This document shows positions 43,258 to 48,938 of a stretch of 64,000 bases of DNA, piece after piece. Made by a program: the position numbers and the translations under genes. The stretch's first letter is position 1. Each line of letters opens with the position of its first letter. The DNA is from Actinomycetota bacterium (GTDB lineage Bacteria > Actinomycetota > Thermoleophilia > Solirubrobacterales > Solirubrobacteraceae), in contig JAFDWH010000026.1 of assembly GCA_018268595.1 (NCBI GenBank), positions 278,744-342,743 of the forward strand, read 5' to 3'. The notes below the pieces were generated by a model. It had not been told where the DNA came from. It did not search any database and saw only the letters and a program-made list of their open reading frames with translations.

Positions 43258-44057
43258 GTCTCGACCTCGGCCGGCTCGCCGATCGGGAGCCAGCGGAAGC
43301 GGCGGGTGAGGTCGGGCGGCGCGGCGGCGAGCGCCCGCTCGACCGCCTCGCGGCCCTCGCGGAAGTGCTTCCAGCCCTCGTAGTGGATCGGGATCGCGAC
43401 GTGGGGCTGGACGAGGCGCGTCAGCTCGATCGCGTCGTCGGCGGTCATCGTGTAGTGGAACGGGCCGCTGATCGGGAAGCGGACGCCGCCGAGGTGGAGG
43501 AGGGCGGTGCCGACGGCGAGCCGCTTCGGCAGCTCGCGCACGCCGTCGTAGAGGACGGTGTCGCCGCTGATCCAGACGGCGCCGTGCTGCTGGCCCTCCC
43601 ATGCGAGCGCGAAGCCGATCACGTCGCCGACGAGCGGGCGCGAGAGTGGCGGGCCGTGGCGGCAGGGGGTGGCGGTGACCTGGATCGGCGTCTTGCGCGG
43701 CGCTTCGAGCGTGGTCGTCTCCCACGGCGCGAGGCCGCGGGCGTTGCGCGCTCCGGCGGCGGCGAGGCGCCTGGCGCCGGGGCGGGTCGTGACGACGGTG
43801 CCGGCCTGCGGGAGCAGCGCGCGGCCGGCGGGGTCGAGGTTGTCCTCGTGGTGGTCGTGGCTGAGCAGGACGGCGTCGATCGCGCCGAGGTCGGCCGGCT
43901 GGATCGCCGGGCCGGCGAGCTTGCGCGACGAGGTGCCCCAGCCGAAGTTGTATCTGCGGCCGGGCGCGTCGAACGTGGGGTCGGTGAGGATCCGCCACCC
44001 GCCGACCTCGATCAGCGCGGTCGGCCCGCCGATGTGCGTGATGCGCATGCTGGTCAT
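43254..44057 (-). CDS. MBL-fold metal-dependent hydrolase
   Basis: A 267-residue metallo-beta-lactamase-fold protein of the UlaG/YfiP-like branch. The metal motif is LLSHDHHEDNLD (HxHxD) near residue 67, with further ligands in ATPCRHGPP, ISGDTVLYDG and PIHYEGWKHF. The substrate is unknown. ATG 44057 lies 8 bases after TAGCCT (44066-44071). The gene diverges from the tRNA-Pro promoter and is coupled to the OsmC gene downstream. It marks the conserved chromosomal side of the island. Confidence 0.88.
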   Translation of the reverse strand: MTSMRITHIGGPTALIEVGGWRILTDPTFDAPGRRYNFGWGTSSRKLAGPAIQPADLGAIDAVLLSHDHHEDNLDPAGRALLPQAGTVVTTRPGARRLAAAGARNARGLAPWETTTLEAPRKTPIQVTATPCRHGPPLSRPLVGDVIGFALAWEGQQHGAVWISGDTVLYDGVRELPKRLAVGTALLHLGGVRFPISGPFHYTMTADDAIELTRLVQPHVAIPIHYEGWKHFREGREAVERALAAAPPDLTRRFRWLPIGEPAEVET

Positions 44058-44113
44058 GGAGCGCGAGGCTACGGCAGCGCGCGCGGCCGGGCGGCGGTCC
44101 CTCGGAGCGCCCG

Positions 44114-44119
44114 TATACT
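44114..44119 (+). promoter_or_regulatory. -10 hexamer of tRNA-Pro
   Basis: TATACT (44114-44119) matches the bacterial -10 consensus at five of six positions. It ends 8 bases before the mature 5' end of the tRNA, so transcription may begin at or within two bases of that end. The -35 region is GC-rich and shows no consensus. Confidence 0.7.
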
Positions 44120-44127
44120 CGCCCAAG

Positions 44128-44201
44128 CGGGGCGTGGCGCAGCCTGGTAGCGCGCCTGCTTTGGGAGCAGGAGGTCCTCGGTTCGAATCCGGGCGCCCCG
44201 A
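44128..44201 (+). tRNA. tRNA-Pro (anticodon UGG)
   Basis: The 74-base cloverleaf has acceptor arms CGGGGCG (44128-44134) and CGCCCCG (44194-44200) with discriminator A44201, a D loop with AGCCTGGTAGCGC, an anticodon stem around CTTTGGGAG giving anticodon TGG, and a T arm with GGTTCGAATCC. CCA is not encoded. The last nine bases are the left half of a 26-base direct repeat whose other copy lies at 47298-47323, so the gene has served as an integration site and its 3' end has been restored. Confidence 0.96.
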
Positions 44202-44218
44202 CTCGTATTTTGCCTGCG
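44193..44218 (+). repeat. attL-like direct repeat at the tRNA-Pro 3' end
   Basis: GCGCCCCGACTCG (44193-44205), four variable bases, then TTGCCTGCG (44210-44218). The same order and spacing recurs at 47298-47323, with 23 of 26 positions identical. The first nine bases are the end of the tRNA gene, the usual place for tyrosine-recombinase attachment sites. It marks one edge of a 3.1 kb element. Confidence 0.75.
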
Positions 44219-44297
44219 TAGCGGCTTGTTTTGCTCGTCGGCCCGGTGATCGTTCGCTGCTGGGGTATCACTTGCGGGTACGAAGCGCGCTCGCCCA

Positions 44298-44528
44298 TCA
44301 CGGCTCCTCCCCGCTGAGCTGCGCCCGCCGCCGGTCGGCCGCGAGGCGCTCGGCCATCACGAGCACGTCGGAGGCGGGCACGCGCAAGCCGTAGCCGACC
44401 TTGCAGAGGACGCGCAGCGTCGGGTTGATCTCGCCCCGCTCGATAGCGCCGACGTAGTTGCGGTGCAGGCCGGCGGCGAAGCCGAGCTGCTCCTGCGAGA
44501 GGCCGCCGATCCCGCGCAGCTGGCGCAC
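44298..44528 (-). CDS. XRE-family HTH protein, probably frameshifted at its 5' end
   Basis: The readable part (76 residues from GTG 44528) holds an XRE helix-turn-helix: GGLSQEQLGFAAGLHRNYVGAIERGE, then NPTLRVLCKVGYGL. Homologs normally have several residues before this, and LRNALGVTV does continue upstream in frame. However, the only good start, ATG 44659 with Shine-Dalgarno AAGGAG (44669-44674), is in another frame. That frame has protein-like composition for about 38 codons (MPDPLCRVHDIAVVLGQDES...) before the HTH frame takes over near 44545-44565. A frameshift in one original gene explains this best; two overlapping genes is the alternative. Confidence 0.5.
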   Translation of the reverse strand: MRQLRGIGGLSQEQLGFAAGLHRNYVGAIERGEINPTLRVLCKVGYGLRVPASDVLVMAERLAADRRRAQLSGEEP

Positions 44529-44684
44529 GGTGACGCCGAGCGCGTTCCGCAGCCGTGCGCCTCGTACGGCGCGAAGAGGCGTTGCGCGGAGTCCGCGCGG
44601 CTTTCGTCCTGTCCGAGCACGACCGCGATGTCGTGCACGCGACACAATGGATCTGGCATCGAAGCTCACTCCTTCGGTGCTCGG

Positions 44685-44888
44685 ATGCCGCCCGTGGCAC
44701 CGAGAGCGAGAAGAACTACGGCCGAGCCGCGTCGCGCAAGGCCTACCGGCCAGGCATACGTCCGCATGCCCGTCTCACTTCATCAGAAGCTCATCGAGTC
44801 GGCCGAGCGCGAAGGCGTCTCGCTGAACCAGTACATCGTCGCGACGCTGGCCGCGGCGGAGCGGTGGTCGTCACGCGATGGGAAGTAG
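44685..44888 (+). CDS. HicB-like/ribbon-helix-helix antitoxin-type protein (orphan)
   Basis: A 67-residue protein. The C-terminal 45 residues, AYVRMPVSLHQKLIESAERE followed by GVSLNQYIVATLA, match the small DNA-binding domain found at the end of HicB-family antitoxins and in Arc-like proteins. The N-terminal 20 residues are basic and disordered-looking. No HicA-like toxin is adjacent, so it is an orphan or a remnant. It is divergent from the XRE gene, with a gap of about 25 bases between candidate starts. It converges on the AbiTii gene, whose stop lies 3 bases beyond its own. Confidence 0.6.
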   Translation: MPPVAPRARRTTAEPRRARPTGQAYVRMPVSLHQKLIESAEREGVSLNQYIVATLAAAERWSSRDGK

Positions 44889-44890
44889 AC

Positions 44891-45685
44891 CTACAGGGCT
44901 TGAACGACGGCGACCACGGCGCCGATGACGGTTGCGGCCCCGACGACAAACGCGCCAATCTTGCGTCCCCGTGTCCAGAACCCAAGGTCGCGTGGTTCCG
45001 CGACGGGAGGGCTTGCTGAAGCGCTTGTGTCCTGGCCGCTTGCTTGAGCGGATGTGACGTTGACGCGTGACCGTTTGCCGGTAACGACCACGCTCACGGC
45101 TTGGTTCGCTGCCTCCGGAGAAGGAATATCGCTCTCGTCTGCCATGTTCGCGCGCAGCTCAGCTACGAGCTGTGTCAAGGATGTGCGAATTCGATCCAGG
45201 ACGCCTTGGATCGCGGATGGAGCGACTGCCCAGTAGAGCGAGACGATGTGCTGATATGGGTTGCCGCACTGTGCATTCATGTAGCGCACCAGATCACTCC
45301 CTGCCTGGGGAGCGAGGTTGATCTCGGGCTGCCGGGCGAGTGCCTCAAGCCCGCCCACGCCGTCCCGAAGTCTCAACTTCTCGGAGATGTGCTCGCGCGC
45401 GAAGTCTGGAAGAGACGACGGCGCCCACGGCTGCCGAGTGACTTTGAAGTTGCCTGCGATGCCGTCTATCAACAGCGGGGCCGTAATGATTCGGTACTCG
45501 GGCAGCTCGTCTTCGCCCAGATAGCCGTGCAGCTCTCGGGTGGCCCAGTCGCGGAGAGCTTCAGAGTTCGCTTTTCCGCCGAGGACGACGCATTTCCGGA
45601 GCGTGCTCGAGAGCGGCACGCCGTCATCCAGGGCGTCCCGCTCGATCTGGGCGAGCAACGTGTCTTCATGCTTGGGCAGGCGCAC
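44891..45685 (-). CDS. AbiTii-domain abortive-infection-type protein with C-terminal membrane helix
   Basis: A 264-residue protein. Residues about 8-190 match the AbiTii domain: ERDALDDGVPLSSTLRKCVV, SEALRDWATRELHGY and DELPEYRIITAPLL. AbiTii proteins are associated with abortive infection in Lactococcus and with phage-defence islands; the mechanism is not established. Residues about 195-238 are a low-complexity linker, and residues about 241-262 form one hydrophobic helix, so the protein may be tail-anchored. GTG 45685. Codon usage is visibly less GC-rich than flanking housekeeping genes, consistent with acquisition. Confidence 0.8.
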   Translation of the reverse strand: MRLPKHEDTLLAQIERDALDDGVPLSSTLRKCVVLGGKANSEALRDWATRELHGYLGEDELPEYRIITAPLLIDGIAGNFKVTRQPWAPSSLPDFAREHISEKLRLRDGVGGLEALARQPEINLAPQAGSDLVRYMNAQCGNPYQHIVSLYWAVAPSAIQGVLDRIRTSLTQLVAELRANMADESDIPSPEAANQAVSVVVTGKRSRVNVTSAQASGQDTSASASPPVAEPRDLGFWTRGRKIGAFVVGAATVIGAVVAVVQAL

Positions 45686-45732
45686 ATTGTGCCGAACGCA
45701 CCTGATGCCAGAGTAGAGGCAGGTTTCTCGGG

Positions 45733-46029
45733 CTAAGCAGCTTTGCTCGGAACGAGCTGCACGTCCAAACCGAGCGCGCCAGTCAGCGCTCCGAGTGTGG
45801 CAGCCGTCGGGTTCGCCTGGCCACGCTCGATGCGGCTGATCTCGGCTTGGTCGATGCCGGAGCGCTCGGCGAGCTGCTTCTGCGTGAGGTGCTGGGCGCG
45901 GCGCTGGGCGGCGAGCTGACGGGCGAGGGAGAAGTGGAGGCGGAAGGCTTCCAGCTCGGCGACGGCCTCCGGGCCTTCGGCTCTGGCCTCGGCCTCAATC
46001 TCGGCGATGAAGTCGTCAAAGGTGGGCAT
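45733..46029 (-). CDS. HigA-type XRE antitoxin (orphan)
   Basis: A 98-residue protein. Residues about 30-95 carry an XRE helix-turn-helix, HLTQKQLAERSGIDQAEISRIERGQANPT, followed by ATLGALTGALGLDVQLVP, the ending typical of HigA-like antitoxins. The N-terminus (MPTFDDFIAEIEAEARAEGP) is acidic and probably the toxin-binding part. ATG 46029 is selected by the promoter just upstream (46045-46073). A cognate HigB toxin gene should precede it and survives only as broken pieces (46090-46310). Confidence 0.8.
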   Translation of the reverse strand: MPTFDDFIAEIEAEARAEGPEAVAELEAFRLHFSLARQLAAQRRAQHLTQKQLAERSGIDQAEISRIERGQANPTAATLGALTGALGLDVQLVPSKAA

Positions 46030-46044
46030 GGCGGTTCGGCGACC

Positions 46045-46073
46045 AGTATGTCTCATACCCCATATTCTGACAA
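46045..46073 (-). promoter_or_regulatory. antitoxin promoter with overlapping palindromic operator
   Basis: Read on the minus strand, -35 TTGTCA (46073-46068), a 17-base spacer and -10 CATACT (46050-46045) precede ATG 46029 by 15 bases. The perfect palindrome GTATG-AGA-CATAC (46046-46058) overlaps the -10, the normal position for autorepression by a HigA-like protein. It gives the antitoxin its own promoter downstream of the dead toxin gene. Confidence 0.65.
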
Positions 46074-46089
46074 GGGGGAGATTTGACGA

Positions 46090-46310
46090 TCACCTGCGCT
46101 GGCGGAAGACCTTGAGGCGTTTGCGCGCATCGGCGATCTCGCGCTGCTGGCGCTTCGGACTCGGGTCGGCCGCAGGCGGAACTCGAACAGGCCGTCGCCG
46201 AGCTGCTTGCCGTAGCCAGTTCGGCAAACCCCGATGCGGGATCTCCTCGGTGTCAAGGAGGTGGGTCAGGTGGCGGCGCAGGACTCCGAGCAGCGTCGAC
46301 TCGCGGGCGC
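46090..46310 (-). pseudogene. HigB/RelE-type toxin gene remnant
   Basis: Three family segments appear in order but in alternating frames on the minus strand. VLRRHLTHLLDTEEIPHR is followed in a second frame by GKQLGDGLFEFRLR, then in the first frame again by DPSPKRQQREIADARKRLKV, ending at TGA 46090. Normal HigB-like toxins have about 35 residues between the last two segments (a strand and the conserved region before the KGRDPS-type motif); these are missing. At least one frameshift and one internal deletion therefore inactivate the toxin. It directly precedes the intact HigA-type antitoxin. Confidence 0.65.
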
Positions 46311-46835
46311 CTATGTGCGAAGTCCGGTGGGCGGCGGGGGTGGCTCTCTGACTTCGTGCGGGGGAGGGACGGGGTGAGCGCCGCGGACGCCGTTCGGATC
46401 GCGGAACAGGCACAGCGTCTTGCCGGTGGGGCGAGCTGCGCTTGGCGCTATGAGGCCGGCCCATCCGTCTTGTGCGAGCTGTTCGCCGATGCGCTGGTAC
46501 GCGGGCCAGGACGCGCGACTGGGCGGGAGCGGCTGCAGGCCGACCTCGGCGAGCTGCTCGGCTGTGGAGAGGTCGGCGACTTCGACTCTGACTCTCCAGG
46601 TCCAGAGTTCGCGTGGCATCTGCGCGAGCGGCGGCACCATGCGCTCAGCGAGGTGTCGGTACCACTCGGCCCAGGCGGTCTCGTCGCTGTCAGCGAGGTA
46701 GAGGGCATCGACGACGTCGCCGCGTTGCCAGCGGTTGTCGGGCGGCGGCTCGCGCTCGGGCAGCGGCGGAGACCCTGGATAGGCGTGCTTGAACCAGCGG
46801 CCGCTAATGACGACCGCGGAGACGCTGAGCGCCAC
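46311..46835 (-). CDS. RES-domain toxin (NAD+-degrading type)
   Basis: A 174-residue RES-family protein. The domain spans about 12-145, with NRWQRG (Arg35), DALYLADSDETAWAEWY (Tyr46, Glu52) and APSAARP (Ser132), the positions of the polar active-site residues in RES toxins. Characterised members of this family degrade NAD+ (MbcT, Res) or ADP-ribosylate targets (ParT). The last 25 residues are proline-rich. GTG 46835 begins one base after the antitoxin stop. Together with 46837-47175 it forms a complete toxin-antitoxin operon. Confidence 0.87.
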   Translation of the reverse strand: MALSVSAVVISGRWFKHAYPGSPPLPEREPPPDNRWQRGDVVDALYLADSDETAWAEWYRHLAERMVPPLAQMPRELWTWRVRVEVADLSTAEQLAEVGLQPLPPSRASWPAYQRIGEQLAQDGWAGLIAPSAARPTGKTLCLFRDPNGVRGAHPVPPPHEVREPPPPPTGLRT

Positions 46836-46836
46836 G

Positions 46837-47175
46837 TCAGCTCGCGCCTGGGTCCTCGAGGCCGGAGATCAGACGTGCCACCGAGCGGTAGTCGCCGGCG
46901 GCGATGCGCTCGATCGGCTTGTCGTCGTCCAGCAGCGGAATCGGCTTGTTCAGCCACACCGGGATGTACGTCGGACGGATCACCCGCGCGAGGCGCTCGA
47001 CGAGCGAAGACAGCTCGACGAGTCGCTCCGCCCGGACACCGCTCGGAGCACTGCGGCGTGCGAGCCACTCCCGCACCGTGCTGGGCGACGCGCCCGTCGC
47101 GCGCGCGATCTCGCGGTCGGACAGGTGCCCGAGATCGTGGACGTGGATGGCCTCTTCGGCGTAGGCGGGAGTCAT
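46837..47175 (-). CDS. Xre/MbcA/ParS-family antitoxin
   Basis: A 112-residue antitoxin. Residues about 12-40 form a helix-turn-helix (LSDREIARATGASPSTVREW) and residues about 60-112 the toxin-binding DUF2384-type domain, with VWLNKPIPLL and DKPIERIAAGDYRSVARLI. It neutralises the RES toxin encoded one base downstream. ATG 47175 follows TACCTT (47182-47187) by 6 bases, a leaderless layout. Order antitoxin then toxin is the rule for this family. Confidence 0.87.
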   Translation of the reverse strand: MTPAYAEEAIHVHDLGHLSDREIARATGASPSTVREWLARRSAPSGVRAERLVELSSLVERLARVIRPTYIPVWLNKPIPLLDDDKPIERIAAGDYRSVARLISGLEDPGAS

Positions 47176-47297
47176 AGCGTCAAGGTAGCAGAGGTCAGAC
47201 GTGATTTCGACACGATATAGACGGGATTCTGCCAGGTCTTGAGGGCAGCTCCGGCCGCGCCGGATGAGGTCGCCGATTCGCATTTGGGCCTCTCAGA

Positions 47298-47323
47298 GCG
47301 CCCCGACTCGACTCTTGCCTGCG
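47298..47323 (+). repeat. attR-like direct repeat
   Basis: GCGCCCCGACTCG (47298-47310), four variable bases, TTGCCTGCG (47315-47323), matching 44193-44218 at 23 of 26 positions. It lies in the 291-base non-coding stretch between the RES/Xre operon and the VapB-like gene. No second tRNA gene surrounds it, as expected for the far end of an element integrated at the tRNA. The rest of that stretch holds nothing else I can identify. Confidence 0.7.
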
Positions 47324-47466
47324 GAGGTCGCTGGTCCTCGCGTTGAGGCGGCTGGGATGTCGCCGCAGGAAGTGCACTTAGGCGCTGCTGCGTTTTGCGT
47401 TCGAGCGGCGCCCTCGTAGAGCCGCGCTGGCCGCGGTAAGGCATAGTGGCTGGTACCGTATATGGC

Positions 47467-47691
47467 ATGGTGAAGACAACGGTGTATCTCGACGATCGCG
47501 ATGCGGCTGCGTTGCGGCGGTTGGCGGCGGAGTCCGGACGCTCTCAGGCGGAGATCATTCGCGACGCGGTCGCCAGAGCGACTCGGGCGGCGGGTCCACG
47601 GCGGCTGCGGTCGGCTGGCGTCGGCCGTGGGAGCGGCGAGCCGGTGGCGCGCAACGCGGATGAGATCGTGCGCCGGGAGCTTGGGCGATAA
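47467..47691 (+). CDS. VapB-type ribbon-helix-helix antitoxin
   Basis: A 74-residue antitoxin. Residues 1-40 are a ribbon-helix-helix: VKTTVYLDDRDAAALRRLA, then GRSQAEIIRDAVARA. The C-terminal part is a flexible toxin-wrapping segment. ATG 47467 lies 7 bases after TACCGT (47454-47459). The stop TAA (47689-47691) overlaps the expected start of the PIN toxin. Located just outside the att-like repeat. Confidence 0.82.
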   Translation: MVKTTVYLDDRDAAALRRLAAESGRSQAEIIRDAVARATRAAGPRRLRSAGVGRGSGEPVARNADEIVRRELGR

Positions 47692-47702
47692 GCGCGCTGA
47701 TC

Positions 47703-48113
47703 GTGGACGCCGGCGCGTTGTACGGCGCCGCTGACGCCAACGACCCGGACCACGCTGCGATCGTCGCGACGCTGGAGGCCTGGCCGGGGGAGCTGGTCGT
47801 CTCCGCGTTCACCGCGGCCGAAGCCGACCATCTCGTTCTGAGCCGACTCGGCGTCGATGCCGAGCTGGCGCTGCTCGACGATCTCGCCGTCACCTACACG
47901 GTCCAGGCACTCGACGCGAGAGGGCTCAGAGTCGCGCGGGAGCTGTGCGCGCGGTATCGCGATCTGAGGCTCGGTCTCGCCGATGCGTCGATGGTGGTCC
48001 TCGCGGATCAGTGGTCCACGCGGGACCTGGCGACGTTCGACCGTCGGCACTTCCACGTCGTGCGCGCGCTCGATGGCGAGCCGTTCACATTGCTGCCTGC
48101 TGACGGCGACTGA
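47703..48113 (+). CDS. VapC-type PIN-domain toxin, start codon apparently damaged
   Basis: A PIN ribonuclease domain with acidic residues in IVDAGAL, AEADHL, LADASMV and ATFDRRHF. In related toxins the protein starts MSALIVDAGALY. Here the codons read ATA-AGC-GCG-CTG-ATC-GTG from 47688, so the first codon is ATA instead of ATG, at the overlap with the antitoxin (ATAA instead of ATGA). The first conventional start is GTG 47703, which would give 136 residues and delete most of the first beta strand while keeping the catalytic Asp at position 2. Activity is therefore doubtful. Confidence 0.7.
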   Translation: MDAGALYGAADANDPDHAAIVATLEAWPGELVVSAFTAAEADHLVLSRLGVDAELALLDDLAVTYTVQALDARGLRVARELCARYRDLRLGLADASMVVLADQWSTRDLATFDRRHFHVVRALDGEPFTLLPADGD

Positions 48114-48123
48114 TCGACACCGC

Positions 48124-48552
48124 TCACAACCGCTCATCCGTCGCCGCGTCGGCGGCCCCGTCGAAGAAGCGGTCGAGGACCTGTGCGAACAGCGGCTCGC
48201 GCGGTGCGGCGCGGGCGAACAGGGTCATCGAGGAGCGCAGCTTGAGTGCGTCGACCTCGCCGAGGAGCTCGCGGGCGGTGCGACCGGGCGGCGCTGCGAG
48301 GAGCGTCGCGGCCGCCGTGCGCAGGCGGTCGCCGAGCAGCGGGTGCGCGAGGTACGCCCGCGCCTCCTCCAGCGAGCCGATCGCGTAGCGCTACGCCGTC
48401 GGGCTGCGGCCGAGGCCGGCGATCTGGGGGAAGACGAACCACATCCAGTGGGACTGCTTGCGCCCGGCGCGCAGCTCCGCGAGCGCGCGCTCGTACGTCG
48501 CGCCGTCGTCCTGCGCCGCGACGAAGCGCTCCAGCTCGAAGCGGTCGCTCAC
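48124..48552 (-). pseudogene. DUF1810 protein gene with an in-frame stop
   Basis: From GTG 48552 the frame encodes SDRFELERFVAAQDDG, then RKQSHWMWFVFPQIAGLG and RSPTA, then TAG (48391-48393), then RYAIGSLEEARAYLAHPLLG and DALKLRSSMTLFA to TGA 48124. Intact DUF1810 proteins read straight through SPTAQRYAI, so a single CAG to TAG change explains the stop. Both halves keep family sequence and frame, which suggests a recent mutation. The GTG overlaps the stop of the hydrolase remnant (GTGA). Confidence 0.8.
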
Positions 48553-48908
48553 GGTGCGAGCACCCGCTCGAGCCAGCGCTGCACCGCGTCGCCCACGCCG
48601 GCGGCGTCGCTGCGCAGGCTGTGGTCCCCGCGCACGACGACGAGCTCGCGGCCCGGCGCCGCGGGAGGGATGCCGAAGCGGTCGCGCTCGCCCTGCGGGA
48701 ACGCCAGGCACAGCACGCCCACCGCGCGGACCTCGGCCGCCGTGCGGCACGCGACGCGCGCGCCCGACGAGCGACCGCCGACGAGCAGCGGCAGCCGTCT
48801 CAGCTCCCGCCCGCGCAGCGCGGCGAGGACCGCGACCCAGGCGGCGTCGAGCTGTCTCGCCGGTGCCGGCGTGTCGACTGCGCGGACGAGCGGGGTGGTG
48901 GCGGGCAT
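48549..48908 (-). pseudogene. alpha/beta hydrolase remnant (KANL3/Tex30-like), doubly deleted
   Basis: The 119-residue frame keeps LLVGGRSSGARVACRTA (nucleophile GRSSG), VGVLCLAFP and the His region VVVRGDHSLRSDA. Family members are about 200 residues. Here the first 65 or so residues (oxyanion strand, HGAGGG-type motif) are gone, and the segment between CLAFP and the equivalent of GERDRFG is shortened by about 30 residues, removing the strand before the acid residue. It is probably non-functional. Confidence 0.6.
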
Positions 48909-48938
48909 GCGACGGTGCGCGAACTATCGTCTCAGGGG

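Noticed and set aside
44298..44669. Taking GTG 44669 as the start of the XRE protein, which gives one long frame
   Set aside because: That GTG lies within the AAGGAGTGAG ribosome-binding site of another frame, and the first 45 codons have low third-position GC and no family match.
47324..48130. Possible second element carrying VapBC, bounded by another copy of the att-like repeat
   Set aside because: I searched by eye for GCGCCCCGACTCG or TTGCCTGCG after 47323 and found none near the end of the VapC gene, so VapBC is treated as outside the element.
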